NCBI GenBank assembly: GCA_964522105.1
Contig: CAZFVA010000001.1
Span: 1-64,000 of the forward strand
Direction of reading: 5' to 3'
DNA from: JAGOFO01 sp964522105
Lineage (GTDB): Bacteria; Myxococcota_A; UBA9042; DTJE01
DNA length: 64,000 nt
Of this stretch, positions 26,459 to 34,572 are shown in pieces. Below the pieces are notes generated by a model. That model did not search any database, had not been told where the DNA came from, and saw only the letters and a program-made list of their open reading frames with translations. Positions within the stretch are counted from its first letter, which is position 1, and each line of letters begins with the position of its first letter. A program made the position numbers and the translations under genes.

Positions 26459-28308
26459 AGGCGGTAATTACATTACTGGTGGGATTCCTGCTTATCCCGG
26501 GTATGACGGCTGTGGCCGCACCTCTGCCAAATGAAGCTGTTACGGGAAACTTGCCGGATGCGGCGACAACTGGCGATTTCCAATCGCAGATACAGCAATC
26601 AATCGCCCTGCGCGATGCCGGCACCCCGGCTGCCGCGCTTGCGCTTATTGAACCCCTCGCCATCCAGAATCCCGAGAACTGGTTACTGCTGGCCGCCCTT
26701 GCCGACACGCTTGAAGACCTTGAACAGCCGCAACGCGCACTGACGCTTTATCAAAAAGTTGTGTTTCTTGACCCCCAGAACATTGGCAGTCGTACAAGAC
26801 TTGCCGAACTGCTTCTTGGACAGAATCAGAAAGACTCGGCCCTGGAACAGTATTTCATCATTGCGGCAGCCCGTCCTTTTGACCCTCTGATCCGCAAACG
26901 AACTGCCGATCTTCTGATTGAAGCTGACCGGACCGATGCTGCCATCGTGCACCTCGAGGCATACCTGAAAGCTGTTCCGAATGACGACGCCGCGATGCGC
27001 ACACTTCACAGTCTTTACCTGTGGAATGACAAGCTTGAAGATGCGATGCGGGTCCTGAAGTTGCTTGTGGAAAGAAATCCTGGCGACATCGGGCTGGAAA
27101 GACAGCTTGCCGAAAGGTATCTGGACCAGGGAAACGAAAAGGAAGCAATAAAACATTACAGTCGTGTGGTAAAAGCGGACCGTCAGGACGCCGCCGCACT
27201 CAGCACGCTCGGTATGCTTTATGAGTGGAATTCGATGCCGGCCGAAGCGCTGAAAGCTTATGAACAGTATCTTGTTCTTCGACCTTTCGATTCTGAAATC
27301 CGGGTAAGGGCCCTGACCCTTTCGTCCGACATGGGCCTCGGTCGCAAAGCGCGTCTTCACGCGCAGATGGTACGCGCCGGTGATCCGCGTTACGCCGACC
27401 TTGCCCGCGACATAGTCATCAGCGACACCGGTTTCAATTCATACGTCGCGATGGACTACACATTTTACAATGAAAACGGCAAGTTCCGGTTCCATCAAGT
27501 CGGGCCGCGCGTCAGCATCGGTGTGACCGACTGGGCATCAGTCGGGGCCTACTACAACTTCCGATACCACGAAGACCTGGCGCGGACGACACAGAAACCG
27601 GTAATGGGCCACCAGATCGGCGCTTTCGCAAGCCTGAACCTGCCTGCCGGAATCATGCTGACTCTTGACGGGTCATATATCTACTACGATACCGGCCGCA
27701 GCTCGGGAAATGCGGGTCTGACGCTGTCAAAAGAGTTTGAAAACCTGACACTTACAGCCTTTTTCGAGCGCAAGGATATTCTTTCGTCGATGGGCGACAT
27801 CATTGATTCGGTAGTGTCAAATGACATCGGACTGGCCATCTACACATCGCCGTGGGACCGCATGATCGTGACCGCCGAGATTTCCGGCGGCGTGTACGAT
27901 GACAATAACTCCCACGTGGCAGGAACGGTCGGCCTTGGCGTCAGAATTGTCAGATCACCATCACTTGAATTGATGTACAACTACACGATCGAACACTTCA
28001 AGTTCGACGCAAAAGCTAACAACCTTTCCTACTTTGCGCCGGACCTTTACCACGTCCACGGTCCACAGTTGACGTTCACACATCCGGTCAATCACTGGTT
28101 TACTTACGGATTAATGGCCGAAGTCCTGCATGCTTACGGCTACGGGGACAACGCACTCCTGTTCAGCGGGAGGGCAGAATTCATATTCCGTCCCGGACTG
28201 CACCACCTGATCAAGACTTCTTATCAGGGGACTGTCGAGATGTGGGGCAAGGCTGCAAGCGGCTATCAGGACAACCTGCTTCTATTCCGATACGCCTACG
28301 AATTCTAA
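26455..28308 (+). CDS. TPR-containing outer-membrane beta-barrel protein (PelB/PgaA-like)
   Basis: 617 residues. Signal peptide (hydrophobic 4-21, cleavage near AVAAP), then TPR repeats from about 45 to 300 (NWLLLAALADTLEDLEQPQR, RTRLAELLLGQNQKDSALEQ and others with Ala/Leu/Tyr at TPR positions). The C-terminal half (about 320-617) alternates in strands rich in aromatic and polar residues (VAMDYTFYNENGKFRFHQVG, IMLTLDGSYIYYD) and ends LLFRYAYEF with a terminal Phe, the typical outer-membrane insertion signal. TPR plus barrel in one chain is the design of PgaA, BcsC and PelB, which pass polysaccharide across the outer membrane and hold the modifying enzyme. It is translationally coupled to the deacetylase-like gene. 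Confidence 0.8.
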   Translation: MKAVITLLVGFLLIPGMTAVAAPLPNEAVTGNLPDAATTGDFQSQIQQSIALRDAGTPAAALALIEPLAIQNPENWLLLAALADTLEDLEQPQRALTLYQKVVFLDPQNIGSRTRLAELLLGQNQKDSALEQYFIIAAARPFDPLIRKRTADLLIEADRTDAAIVHLEAYLKAVPNDDAAMRTLHSLYLWNDKLEDAMRVLKLLVERNPGDIGLERQLAERYLDQGNEKEAIKHYSRVVKADRQDAAALSTLGMLYEWNSMPAEALKAYEQYLVLRPFDSEIRVRALTLSSDMGLGRKARLHAQMVRAGDPRYADLARDIVISDTGFNSYVAMDYTFYNENGKFRFHQVGPRVSIGVTDWASVGAYYNFRYHEDLARTTQKPVMGHQIGAFASLNLPAGIMLTLDGSYIYYDTGRSSGNAGLTLSKEFENLTLTAFFERKDILSSMGDIIDSVVSNDIGLAIYTSPWDRMIVTAEISGGVYDDNNSHVAGTVGLGVRIVRSPSLELMYNYTIEHFKFDAKANNLSYFAPDLYHVHGPQLTFTHPVNHWFTYGLMAEVLHAYGYGDNALLFSGRAEFIFRPGLHHLIKTSYQGTVEMWGKAASGYQDNLLLFRYAYEF

Positions 28309-28346
28309 GCCACCCGGAAATTCCAGGACGCCTGCGAAAATCATTG

Positions 28347-28375
28347 TTGCCATGTGAACAAACGTTCAGTACCAT
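28347..28375 (+). promoter_or_regulatory. Predicted lexA promoter
   Basis: TTGCCA (28347-28352) and TACCAT (28370-28375) with a 17-base spacer that contains the SOS box. Transcription would start near 28382, before the ATG at 28402. Confidence 0.55.
28355..28368. promoter_or_regulatory. SOS box (LexA operator), GAAC-N4-GTTC type
   Basis: TGAACAAACGTTCA is a palindrome in its five-base arms and matches the GAAC-N4-GTTC operator known from Gram-positive LexA. It lies between the -35 and -10 of the lexA promoter, the classical place for self-repression. It differs from the E. coli CTGT-N8-ACAG box. Confidence 0.8.
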
Positions 28376-28401
28376 TATCCAATCAGCCATCAGGTATTCA
28401 G

Positions 28402-29028
28402 ATGGAATTAAAAGCTCTGACGTCCAGGCAACAGGCGGTTTTGAAGTTCATCAGCGACTTCATGGAGTCCCGGGGCGCGCCACCGACAGTCCGCGAAATT
28501 GCCGCCGGAATGGGGTTTGCTTCGACAAATGGCGTGTCTGACCACCTGATTGCACTGGAGCGTGCCGGTCGAATCGAGCGTCGCAGCAACAGTTCCCGTG
28601 GAATCAGGCTTACCGGCCGCCAGAAACGGCCTGCCGGGATGATCCCGATTCTTGGTCAGATCGCTGCTGGCAAACCAATCTATGCCACCGAAAACATTGA
28701 AGGACATCTGGCGGCCGACCCGTTTTTAATGAAGGATACAAAAGACACCTTCGTGCTGCGGGTAACTGGAAGCAGCATGATCGGGGACGGTATTCTGGAC
28801 GGGGACTACATCTTTGTCAGAAGGCAACCTGTCGCCGACGAAGGCGAAATTGTGGTCGCATTGATTGATGATGACGCAACGGTAAAAAGATATCACAGGG
28901 TTAACGACGGAACCGACGACAGAATCGAACTTCTGCCGTCCAATCCCGACTTCAAGCCAATAATCATTAATTCATTCAACAGGTTCGAGATTCTTGGGGT
29001 TGTGACAGGTGTGTTCAGGAAGTTCTAG
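28402..29028 (+). CDS. lexA: LexA repressor
   Basis: 208 residues. Winged-helix DNA-binding domain (about 1-68; LTSRQQAVLKFISDFMESRG, TNGVSDHLIALERAGRI) and a C-terminal peptidase S24 domain. The self-cleavage site is Ala89-Gly90 (QIAAGKP), the nucleophile Ser125 in GSSMIGDGI and the Lys162 in ATVKRYH, so self-cleavage on RecA activation is expected. It represses the SOS DNA-damage genes. ATG 28402 is preferred; an upstream in-frame GTG at 28354 overlaps the SOS box and predicted promoter and cannot be the start of a message from it. Its stop abuts the stop of the convergent amidase gene (TAGCTA). Confidence 0.95.
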   Translation: MELKALTSRQQAVLKFISDFMESRGAPPTVREIAAGMGFASTNGVSDHLIALERAGRIERRSNSSRGIRLTGRQKRPAGMIPILGQIAAGKPIYATENIEGHLAADPFLMKDTKDTFVLRVTGSSMIGDGILDGDYIFVRRQPVADEGEIVVALIDDDATVKRYHRVNDGTDDRIELLPSNPDFKPIIINSFNRFEILGVVTGVFRKF

Positions 29029-30963
29029 CTACATCGACCAGACATCAAGAATCCTGTCAATCAGGCGGCGCCCGCGAAACTTTGATTTCAAGGCTTCATC
29101 ACGTCCCTTCCACAAATCCCCGGGTAACGTCACCCTTGAACACGCAAACATGAACCACAGCGGATGAACAGAAACAATCAAGCCATCCGTATTGATGCCT
29201 GCATGTTCAGATACGGAGGGGCTCAGCCATGCAAAACGGGCATAAGACGACAGGTAACCAACGAACGCGCCTTCTTCTGCGCGGGACAAACGCATCTTCT
29301 GCAATACGTTGCTTTTCTGCATGGCGGCCAGCCAGTCAATCTGCGGTGACCACTCCGACATGTGCAGCACGCTGACTGCCCGGAATGACTTTGCTGCGCC
29401 TGCGTGACCGTCCCCACTGTCCAGGTCGCCCACCAGACGCCTGATTGCGGGGTGCGCATCAAGGTCAGGCATCAGGTCCGGCGATCTATCAACTATCAGG
29501 CCACTGAAATCACCTGACACAGGACACGAGCCCACCTGCAGACCTGCCACATCCGAGTCATCCGGGTTTCTGAACACCTCAAAATGCAAGACGGCATCAG
29601 CCTGCCCGTGAACGGCCCCGGCCGCGGCAACAAATCCGATGACGTCGCGCGGACTTACACGTACGGAGGATGAATCCGGGCCTGGAAACAGGCCGACCCA
29701 GCCGGCTTTCATGGCAGCACACTGGTCGGGATACATTGAGGGATCGAGGGGGACCGGCAACACGCCACGCAGACCCGGGACCGTAAACTTACGACGCGGC
29801 TGCGCCACCTGTGACTTCGCCAGCAACTTCACCAGCGGGTGATGGTCAAACGCCGACACGGCCGGTCTTTGAAGGTGCATGTATAGCGAGTACCACGTCT
29901 TTGCCCCCGGCAACGCAGCATGAGTGTGTTTAATCAGTACAAAACCAGATGACCCGAGCCGATCGTCACCGTCGCTTCCGAAAGACGCCGCAACGATCTC
30001 GCCTGCTGCAACCGGCCGAACCTGTGCACCTGTGTGACATGGAATGTGTATGCCACCATGCCAGTTTCCATTGACGCCGACCGGGAACCAGCCACCATCG
30101 ATTGAATTGTCAACCGCGTCACAGAAAGCGTGAAAAAGGTATCCGGCCTCGACAGGATCGGCCTGTTTCATCTTTGCGCAGATTTCAGAATCCAGAGGAC
30201 AACCAACTGCAAAGGCTGCACCGGCCTCGCTTTCAAGCGCGGGGGCCACGGGACAGGCCGCACCCTGCCAGGCCATCGGCGGACGAACCTGCGTGAAATC
30301 AAAGCCGGGACCGGGATCCCATTTTTCGACGTCGATATGCCAGTGACACAGAATGCCCTTAAATGCCTTGGCAGCCTCAGGCTCCAGGGCGTCCAGAAGC
30401 AGCCCGCCGTCCGGCCCGACAGGCATATCTGTTTCCAGATCGAGCGTCTGACTGAGCAGACCGAGCAGCTCGTTCAGAGATTCGTACTGTGCATCACTGT
30501 AAGTCCAGGAACTGAAGTCAACGCCGTTTATCTTGACGGTCCCGGATGGCGCGGCCCCATCAGGAACAGGCGCATCTGGCGTTTGCAGCAGGTTGTCGGC
30601 CGGGTTTGACAGATCAATTCCGATGGAAGCTGCATTAACGGAACCGGCATGGATGGCCGCCAGACATGGGTCGGCGACCTGATGAATCAACCCGTCCCGC
30701 GCAATCATGAAGTGAGTAGAAAGTCCCCGGTCGACCAGCACCTGAAAGCAAGTCTTCGAGTCGGCGCAACCGTCATGATGAATGACAATTTTATTAACAA
30801 CCTCGGCCAGTTCCGACACAGCTTGCGGGTGTCCCCGGCGATCACGAAGCAGAGGTTCACCATCTATTCCAACAACGTCAACGAAACTGAACCCGCCATC
30901 AGCAAAATTTGATACCCGCCTGTTGATTGGGTAGCGGTTCCCGCAGATCAGAATCTCGCCCAT
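29029..30963 (-). CDS. Two-domain peptidoglycan hydrolase: Amidase_2 plus M23-like
   Basis: 644 residues, no signal peptide visible. The N-terminal domain (about 40-250) is an N-acetylmuramoyl-L-alanine amidase of the Amidase_2/PGRP fold: zinc ligands fit IVIHHDG and CHWHIDVEKWDPGPGFDF, with STHFMIARDGLIHQ between. The second domain (about 290-510) is M23/LytM-like (NWHGGIHIPCHTGAQVRPVA, YSLYMHL, VLHFEVFR). In it the Asp of HxGxD is His and the first His of HxH is Val, so activity is uncertain. The remaining C-terminus is unassigned. The start follows AAGGA and overlaps the end of the vWA-like gene by 16 bases. Lack of an export signal suggests non-Sec export or a lytic role. Confidence 0.82.
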   Translation of the reverse strand: MGEILICGNRYPINRRVSNFADGGFSFVDVVGIDGEPLLRDRRGHPQAVSELAEVVNKIVIHHDGCADSKTCFQVLVDRGLSTHFMIARDGLIHQVADPCLAAIHAGSVNAASIGIDLSNPADNLLQTPDAPVPDGAAPSGTVKINGVDFSSWTYSDAQYESLNELLGLLSQTLDLETDMPVGPDGGLLLDALEPEAAKAFKGILCHWHIDVEKWDPGPGFDFTQVRPPMAWQGAACPVAPALESEAGAAFAVGCPLDSEICAKMKQADPVEAGYLFHAFCDAVDNSIDGGWFPVGVNGNWHGGIHIPCHTGAQVRPVAAGEIVAASFGSDGDDRLGSSGFVLIKHTHAALPGAKTWYSLYMHLQRPAVSAFDHHPLVKLLAKSQVAQPRRKFTVPGLRGVLPVPLDPSMYPDQCAAMKAGWVGLFPGPDSSSVRVSPRDVIGFVAAAGAVHGQADAVLHFEVFRNPDDSDVAGLQVGSCPVSGDFSGLIVDRSPDLMPDLDAHPAIRRLVGDLDSGDGHAGAAKSFRAVSVLHMSEWSPQIDWLAAMQKSNVLQKMRLSRAEEGAFVGYLSSYARFAWLSPSVSEHAGINTDGLIVSVHPLWFMFACSRVTLPGDLWKGRDEALKSKFRGRRLIDRILDVWSM

Positions 30964-32129
30964 TTTCGTTTCCTTTTTGAAGACTGCCCGCTTCGACGCA
31001 AAACAACGACAAGGGCCACGGCCAGAGCGCAACCAGCAACGACACTGAGCAGGACTGGAACCAGCAGCGGATTAGCTTCTGAGGGTGCCGTAACGGCAGA
31101 CCGCGGGATCTCGACGACAGATTCACCGGCGAATGTGTCTACGTCTGCAAACACCACACGGCCGGGCAGGATATCAGCATCCGTGGCTGGCCTGATGGGA
31201 ATCCGGACCAGACTTCCACCGCTTATCGTTTCAGCAAGCCACATCGCCTGATCGGGCAGGTCGCCTTCCGGAACAACTAACATTCCACCTGCAGGCACGG
31301 CCAGCCCGCGAAGTCGCGCCATTCCAACGGCGTCTGTACCCGTCAACGGCAACACAAACAGATTGATCCTGTATTTCCTGATGTCAGCAGCAGTCTTATC
31401 AACGATTAACCGCGTATTCTCTTCAAAGCTGACCAGATCGGCCGGACTCACCGTTGCAAACCTTGTCGCATCACCGGTCATGCCGTCAGACACAAGGATC
31501 AGGTCTTTCACAACACCGGACGCCGGATTTTCAGACGTACCGTCGTTCATCGCGGCGATCACACCGTTCAAAGCCGATTCCACTGCATCATCTGTGCGAC
31601 ACCCTGACATTAACGGAATACATGAACTATTCCCGGCTGTTGACCAGTCCCCGTTCTGTCCCGGGCTCATCCTTGTCAGGCGAAAAACTGCGCTGCCACC
31701 CAGGCGATCTCGAAGAACTTCCGTTACAGAATCAAGGTCCTGCAGTCGGCTGGCATCAAGCCTGCCGGACGCAACTACAACGTAAACATGTTTTTTGACG
31801 ACAACATCGGCCGACAAGGCGTCCGACAACTGCACCGGTTGGCCGGAAGAACTTGATGAAACTACAATTTCGTCCCGGGAAAATGATGCAGTCAGTGAAG
31901 TTCCGGTGGGAAAAGCCGGTCTTGCCAGCAGAGTCAGGTAATTACGGTCAGTTTGAACGTAAGAATATATGCGGGTGTCGGTCTGACTTGACTCACGCGG
32001 GGCGGGAACCCGGGTGGCCGAAAAGGCCGGCGACAAGACGGACGACACCGTCAACAGGCACCACACTGTTGCGCTCAGCAACCAAATCTGAAGCCGTAAC
32101 GACCGACTGTTCCGGAAGCGCATTGACAT
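30948..32129 (-). CDS. Membrane-anchored vWA-like protein without MIDAS
   Basis: 393 residues: a signal peptide (about 12-38), an extracytoplasmic domain, one C-terminal membrane helix (about 352-374, LLVPVLLSVVAGCALAVALVV) and a short basic cytoplasmic tail. The middle resembles a von Willebrand A fold: strand VYVVVASGRLD, helix ESALNGVIAAMND and strand DLILVSDGMTGDAT. The metal site DxSxS is absent at the first strand, so it is probably not a metal-dependent adhesion domain. It overlaps the amidase/M23 gene, so the two are likely translated together and may cooperate at the envelope. The MoxR triad upstream often comes with vWA proteins, but pssA and miaB separate them here. Confidence 0.65.
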   Translation of the reverse strand: MSMRFRNSRSLRLQIWLLSATVWCLLTVSSVLSPAFSATRVPAPRESSQTDTRIYSYVQTDRNYLTLLARPAFPTGTSLTASFSRDEIVVSSSSSGQPVQLSDALSADVVVKKHVYVVVASGRLDASRLQDLDSVTEVLRDRLGGSAVFRLTRMSPGQNGDWSTAGNSSCIPLMSGCRTDDAVESALNGVIAAMNDGTSENPASGVVKDLILVSDGMTGDATRFATVSPADLVSFEENTRLIVDKTAADIRKYRINLFVLPLTGTDAVGMARLRGLAVPAGGMLVVPEGDLPDQAMWLAETISGGSLVRIPIRPATDADILPGRVVFADVDTFAGESVVEIPRSAVTAPSEANPLLVPVLLSVVAGCALAVALVVVLRRSGQSSKRKRKWARF

Positions 32130-32253
32130 CTTTCACCGGTGCTGAAGTGATGCTGACCGGTTATATCGACTGGAACTTTATTGAAGAGCACGACTGCAGC
32201 GGCGACTGACGAAATTGATGCAAGAAATTGTCTGCGGGTAACCGGGCGGGGCG

Positions 32254-33102
32254 TTAATCCCTGTTCCAGTCCGAGGTCACAGCGGCGACCTTCTTCATAG
32301 TTTCTGTGGGAATCTCTGTCCATCCAACCGACACGTAGAAGGCAAGCCATACCAGAACCCAGTCAAAAATCAGATTCGGCGGCACGAGAGGCTTTGTTTC
32401 GTATCCGACAAGGCCCACGACGAACGGCACAAGGATTCCAAGCAGGAAGGAAAAAGCGACGGTCATCCAGACACAATGAAGGATATATGCCAGATGAGTC
32501 GAAATTGACTTTCCATGATGACTGATGAACGGGACCAGGGTCAGGTTCATGTACGCAAGGAAAAGGACCAATGCGATACCGACCCATCGCATCGTCGGGG
32601 AAACGGCCATCAGGTGCGAGTTCAAAAGCGCCACCATCAAAAGGGCAGAGGCCGGACGCGGGAACCCGATGAAATAGCCGGGCACTTCAAGTCTTCTGAC
32701 GTTAAATCGGGCAAATCTTATGCAACCGAAAGTGGCGGGCAAGGCACCGACAATTATTGCGATAGCCTTCTGAATGCCGGGAAGCGACTCAAGGCCGGGC
32801 AGAATCAGGACCTTTGAGTACGCAAAATAGACAACGAACGAAGGGGCCACCGAATAGGCAATCAGGTCGGCGACGTTATCAAATTCCGCGCCGAACTTGT
32901 TCATCTGACCGAGCGCCCGGGCAACGGCGCCGTCAAAGGCATCAAAGACCCAGGCAAAAAGGATACAGATGCTGGACCAGAACAGCCACGTGGAGCCGTT
33001 TGCCGGTGTGGCATGTGCCATGCCTTCCATGGCCACAAAAATAGCAGCAAGACCGCCGCCGATATTACCGACGGTCATTAAATCCTTACCCTTGAAAAAC
33101 AT
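32254..33102 (-). CDS. pssA: CDP-alcohol phosphatidyltransferase, probable phosphatidylserine synthase
   Basis: 282 residues with about seven hydrophobic helices. The CDP-alcohol phosphatidyltransferase motif is complete: DAFDGAVARALGQMNKFG followed by AEFDNVADL, matching D-x2-DG-x2-AR-x8-G-x3-D-x3-D. Length, the N-terminal position of the motif and the sequence around FGCIRFARFNVRR fit the type II (membrane) phosphatidylserine synthase that joins CDP-diacylglycerol and serine for phosphatidylethanolamine synthesis. A phosphatidylglycerol phosphate synthase is less likely because of that RFARFNV block. It follows miaB by 36 bases on the same strand; no psd gene is seen. Confidence 0.88.
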   Translation of the reverse strand: MFFKGKDLMTVGNIGGGLAAIFVAMEGMAHATPANGSTWLFWSSICILFAWVFDAFDGAVARALGQMNKFGAEFDNVADLIAYSVAPSFVVYFAYSKVLILPGLESLPGIQKAIAIIVGALPATFGCIRFARFNVRRLEVPGYFIGFPRPASALLMVALLNSHLMAVSPTMRWVGIALVLFLAYMNLTLVPFISHHGKSISTHLAYILHCVWMTVAFSFLLGILVPFVVGLVGYETKPLVPPNLIFDWVLVWLAFYVSVGWTEIPTETMKKVAAVTSDWNRD

Positions 33103-33138
33103 TAAGCATTTCCTCCGCTTGAAGCCGACCTGTGCATA

Positions 33139-34506
33139 TCACCCGGCCAACGAGCCTTTCAGACAGTGAGCCAGCACTTTATCAACCTTGACCATCACGA
33201 TGTCCCCGGGACGAGGCACGGCGCCCCCGGTTACGGTGAAGTTTACAATGTAATTGGTTCTTGTGCGGCCCATAATCTCAAGGCCACCATCTTTTTTTGC
33301 GTTACGGCTTGGACCTTCAACCAGAAGTTCTTCAGTCCGGCCCAGGAAACGCTGCATCCTGTCTTTAGTTATCTGGTCCTGCATGGACTGAAGCTCTGCA
33401 AGCCTGGCGGCCTTTTCGGCCTCGGGAACGTCATCTTTCCAGGCGGCCGCAGCGGTCCCGCCGCGCGGGGAATACTTGAACGAGAACATCAGGTCATAAC
33501 CGACCTCGCGTACAACCGCCAGCGTCTGTTCAAAGTCCTGCCTGGTCTCGCCCGGGAATCCAACGATGATGTCGGTTGAAAGGGCGATGTCGGGACATGT
33601 CGCGCGGACCGTCCGAATTCTGTCCAGATAATCAGCAGATGTATAACGACGTTTCATCCGTTCCAGGACGGCGTCAGAGCCAGCCTGCAACGGCAGATGC
33701 AGATATTCAGCAAGGTTTGGAAGGCGCCCGAAAAGACCAAGAAGACGGTCACTTGCATCGGCAGGGTGGGACGTCACGAAACGCAGACGTTTCAGGCCGG
33801 GTACTGCTGAAACAGATTCCAGCAGATCGGGGAACGTCGGGTTGCCTGCAAGGCCCCTGCCCCACGAATTCACGTTCTGACCAAGCAGAGTGACTTCTGA
33901 TACACCGGCCGCGACCAGCATTTCGACTTCGCGGATAACCAGTTCGGCGGGCTTGCTGACTTCACGGCCACGCACATAAGGGACAACGCAATATGTACAG
34001 AAGTTGTCACAACCTTTGATGATTGTCAGGAACGATGTCGGCCCGGCCTCGACGGCAGGGTCAAGCGGTATGAACTCGTAGGCGTTACGATCCATCCATT
34101 CGGCACGGGCGGTACGCTTTCCATCGCGGACAGCACGCACGATTGCCGGCAGATCGACTATGTTGTCCGGGCCAACAACCAGGTCAAGGTACGGCACCTT
34201 GTCCAGCAACGCCTGACCGTGCTGCTGCGCAACGCAACCGGCAACGCCGAAAAGCAGGTCCGGCTTGATTTCTTTCAGTGGCAGCAGGCGCGACAACGAA
34301 CCAAGAACCTTCTTTTCAGGACGTTCGCGCACGCTGCATGTATTAAAGATTATAAGGTCGGCATCGGTCGGATCAGACGTTTCGACGTAACCATCCTGAC
34401 CAAGCACCTGAATCATGCGCCTGGAATCAAAAACGTTCATCTGGCAGCCGTACGTTACGACATGAACACGTCGAACCGGCTGAATGTCCTGTATGGAATC
34501 ACTCAT
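33139..34506 (-). CDS. miaB: tRNA-2-methylthio-N6-dimethylallyladenosine synthase
   Basis: 455 residues. N-terminal MTTase domain with three Fe-S cysteines (VTYGCQMN, FNTCSVRE, GVAGCVAQQ), the radical-SAM motif CDNFCTYC near residue 160, and a C-terminal TRAM domain (about 385-455). It adds the methylthio group to i6A37 of tRNAs. HVVTYGCQMNVFDSRRM is MiaB-type, unlike RimO or MtaB. It is followed by pssA and lies 66 bases downstream of the transglutaminase gene, all on the minus strand. Confidence 0.95.
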   Translation of the reverse strand: MSDSIQDIQPVRRVHVVTYGCQMNVFDSRRMIQVLGQDGYVETSDPTDADLIIFNTCSVRERPEKKVLGSLSRLLPLKEIKPDLLFGVAGCVAQQHGQALLDKVPYLDLVVGPDNIVDLPAIVRAVRDGKRTARAEWMDRNAYEFIPLDPAVEAGPTSFLTIIKGCDNFCTYCVVPYVRGREVSKPAELVIREVEMLVAAGVSEVTLLGQNVNSWGRGLAGNPTFPDLLESVSAVPGLKRLRFVTSHPADASDRLLGLFGRLPNLAEYLHLPLQAGSDAVLERMKRRYTSADYLDRIRTVRATCPDIALSTDIIVGFPGETRQDFEQTLAVVREVGYDLMFSFKYSPRGGTAAAAWKDDVPEAEKAARLAELQSMQDQITKDRMQRFLGRTEELLVEGPSRNAKKDGGLEIMGRTRTNYIVNFTVTGGAVPRPGDIVMVKVDKVLAHCLKGSLAG

Positions 34507-34572
34507 GGCGGTGGAGGGTAGTACCTGCGCCTGCGCGCGTCAAGACGCCGGAAGCAGGGACCCGCCCATACG

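Noticed and set aside
28354..28401. GTG start of lexA at 28354
   Set aside because: It overlaps the SOS box and lies upstream of the predicted transcription start; ATG 28402 gives the normal LexA N-terminus.
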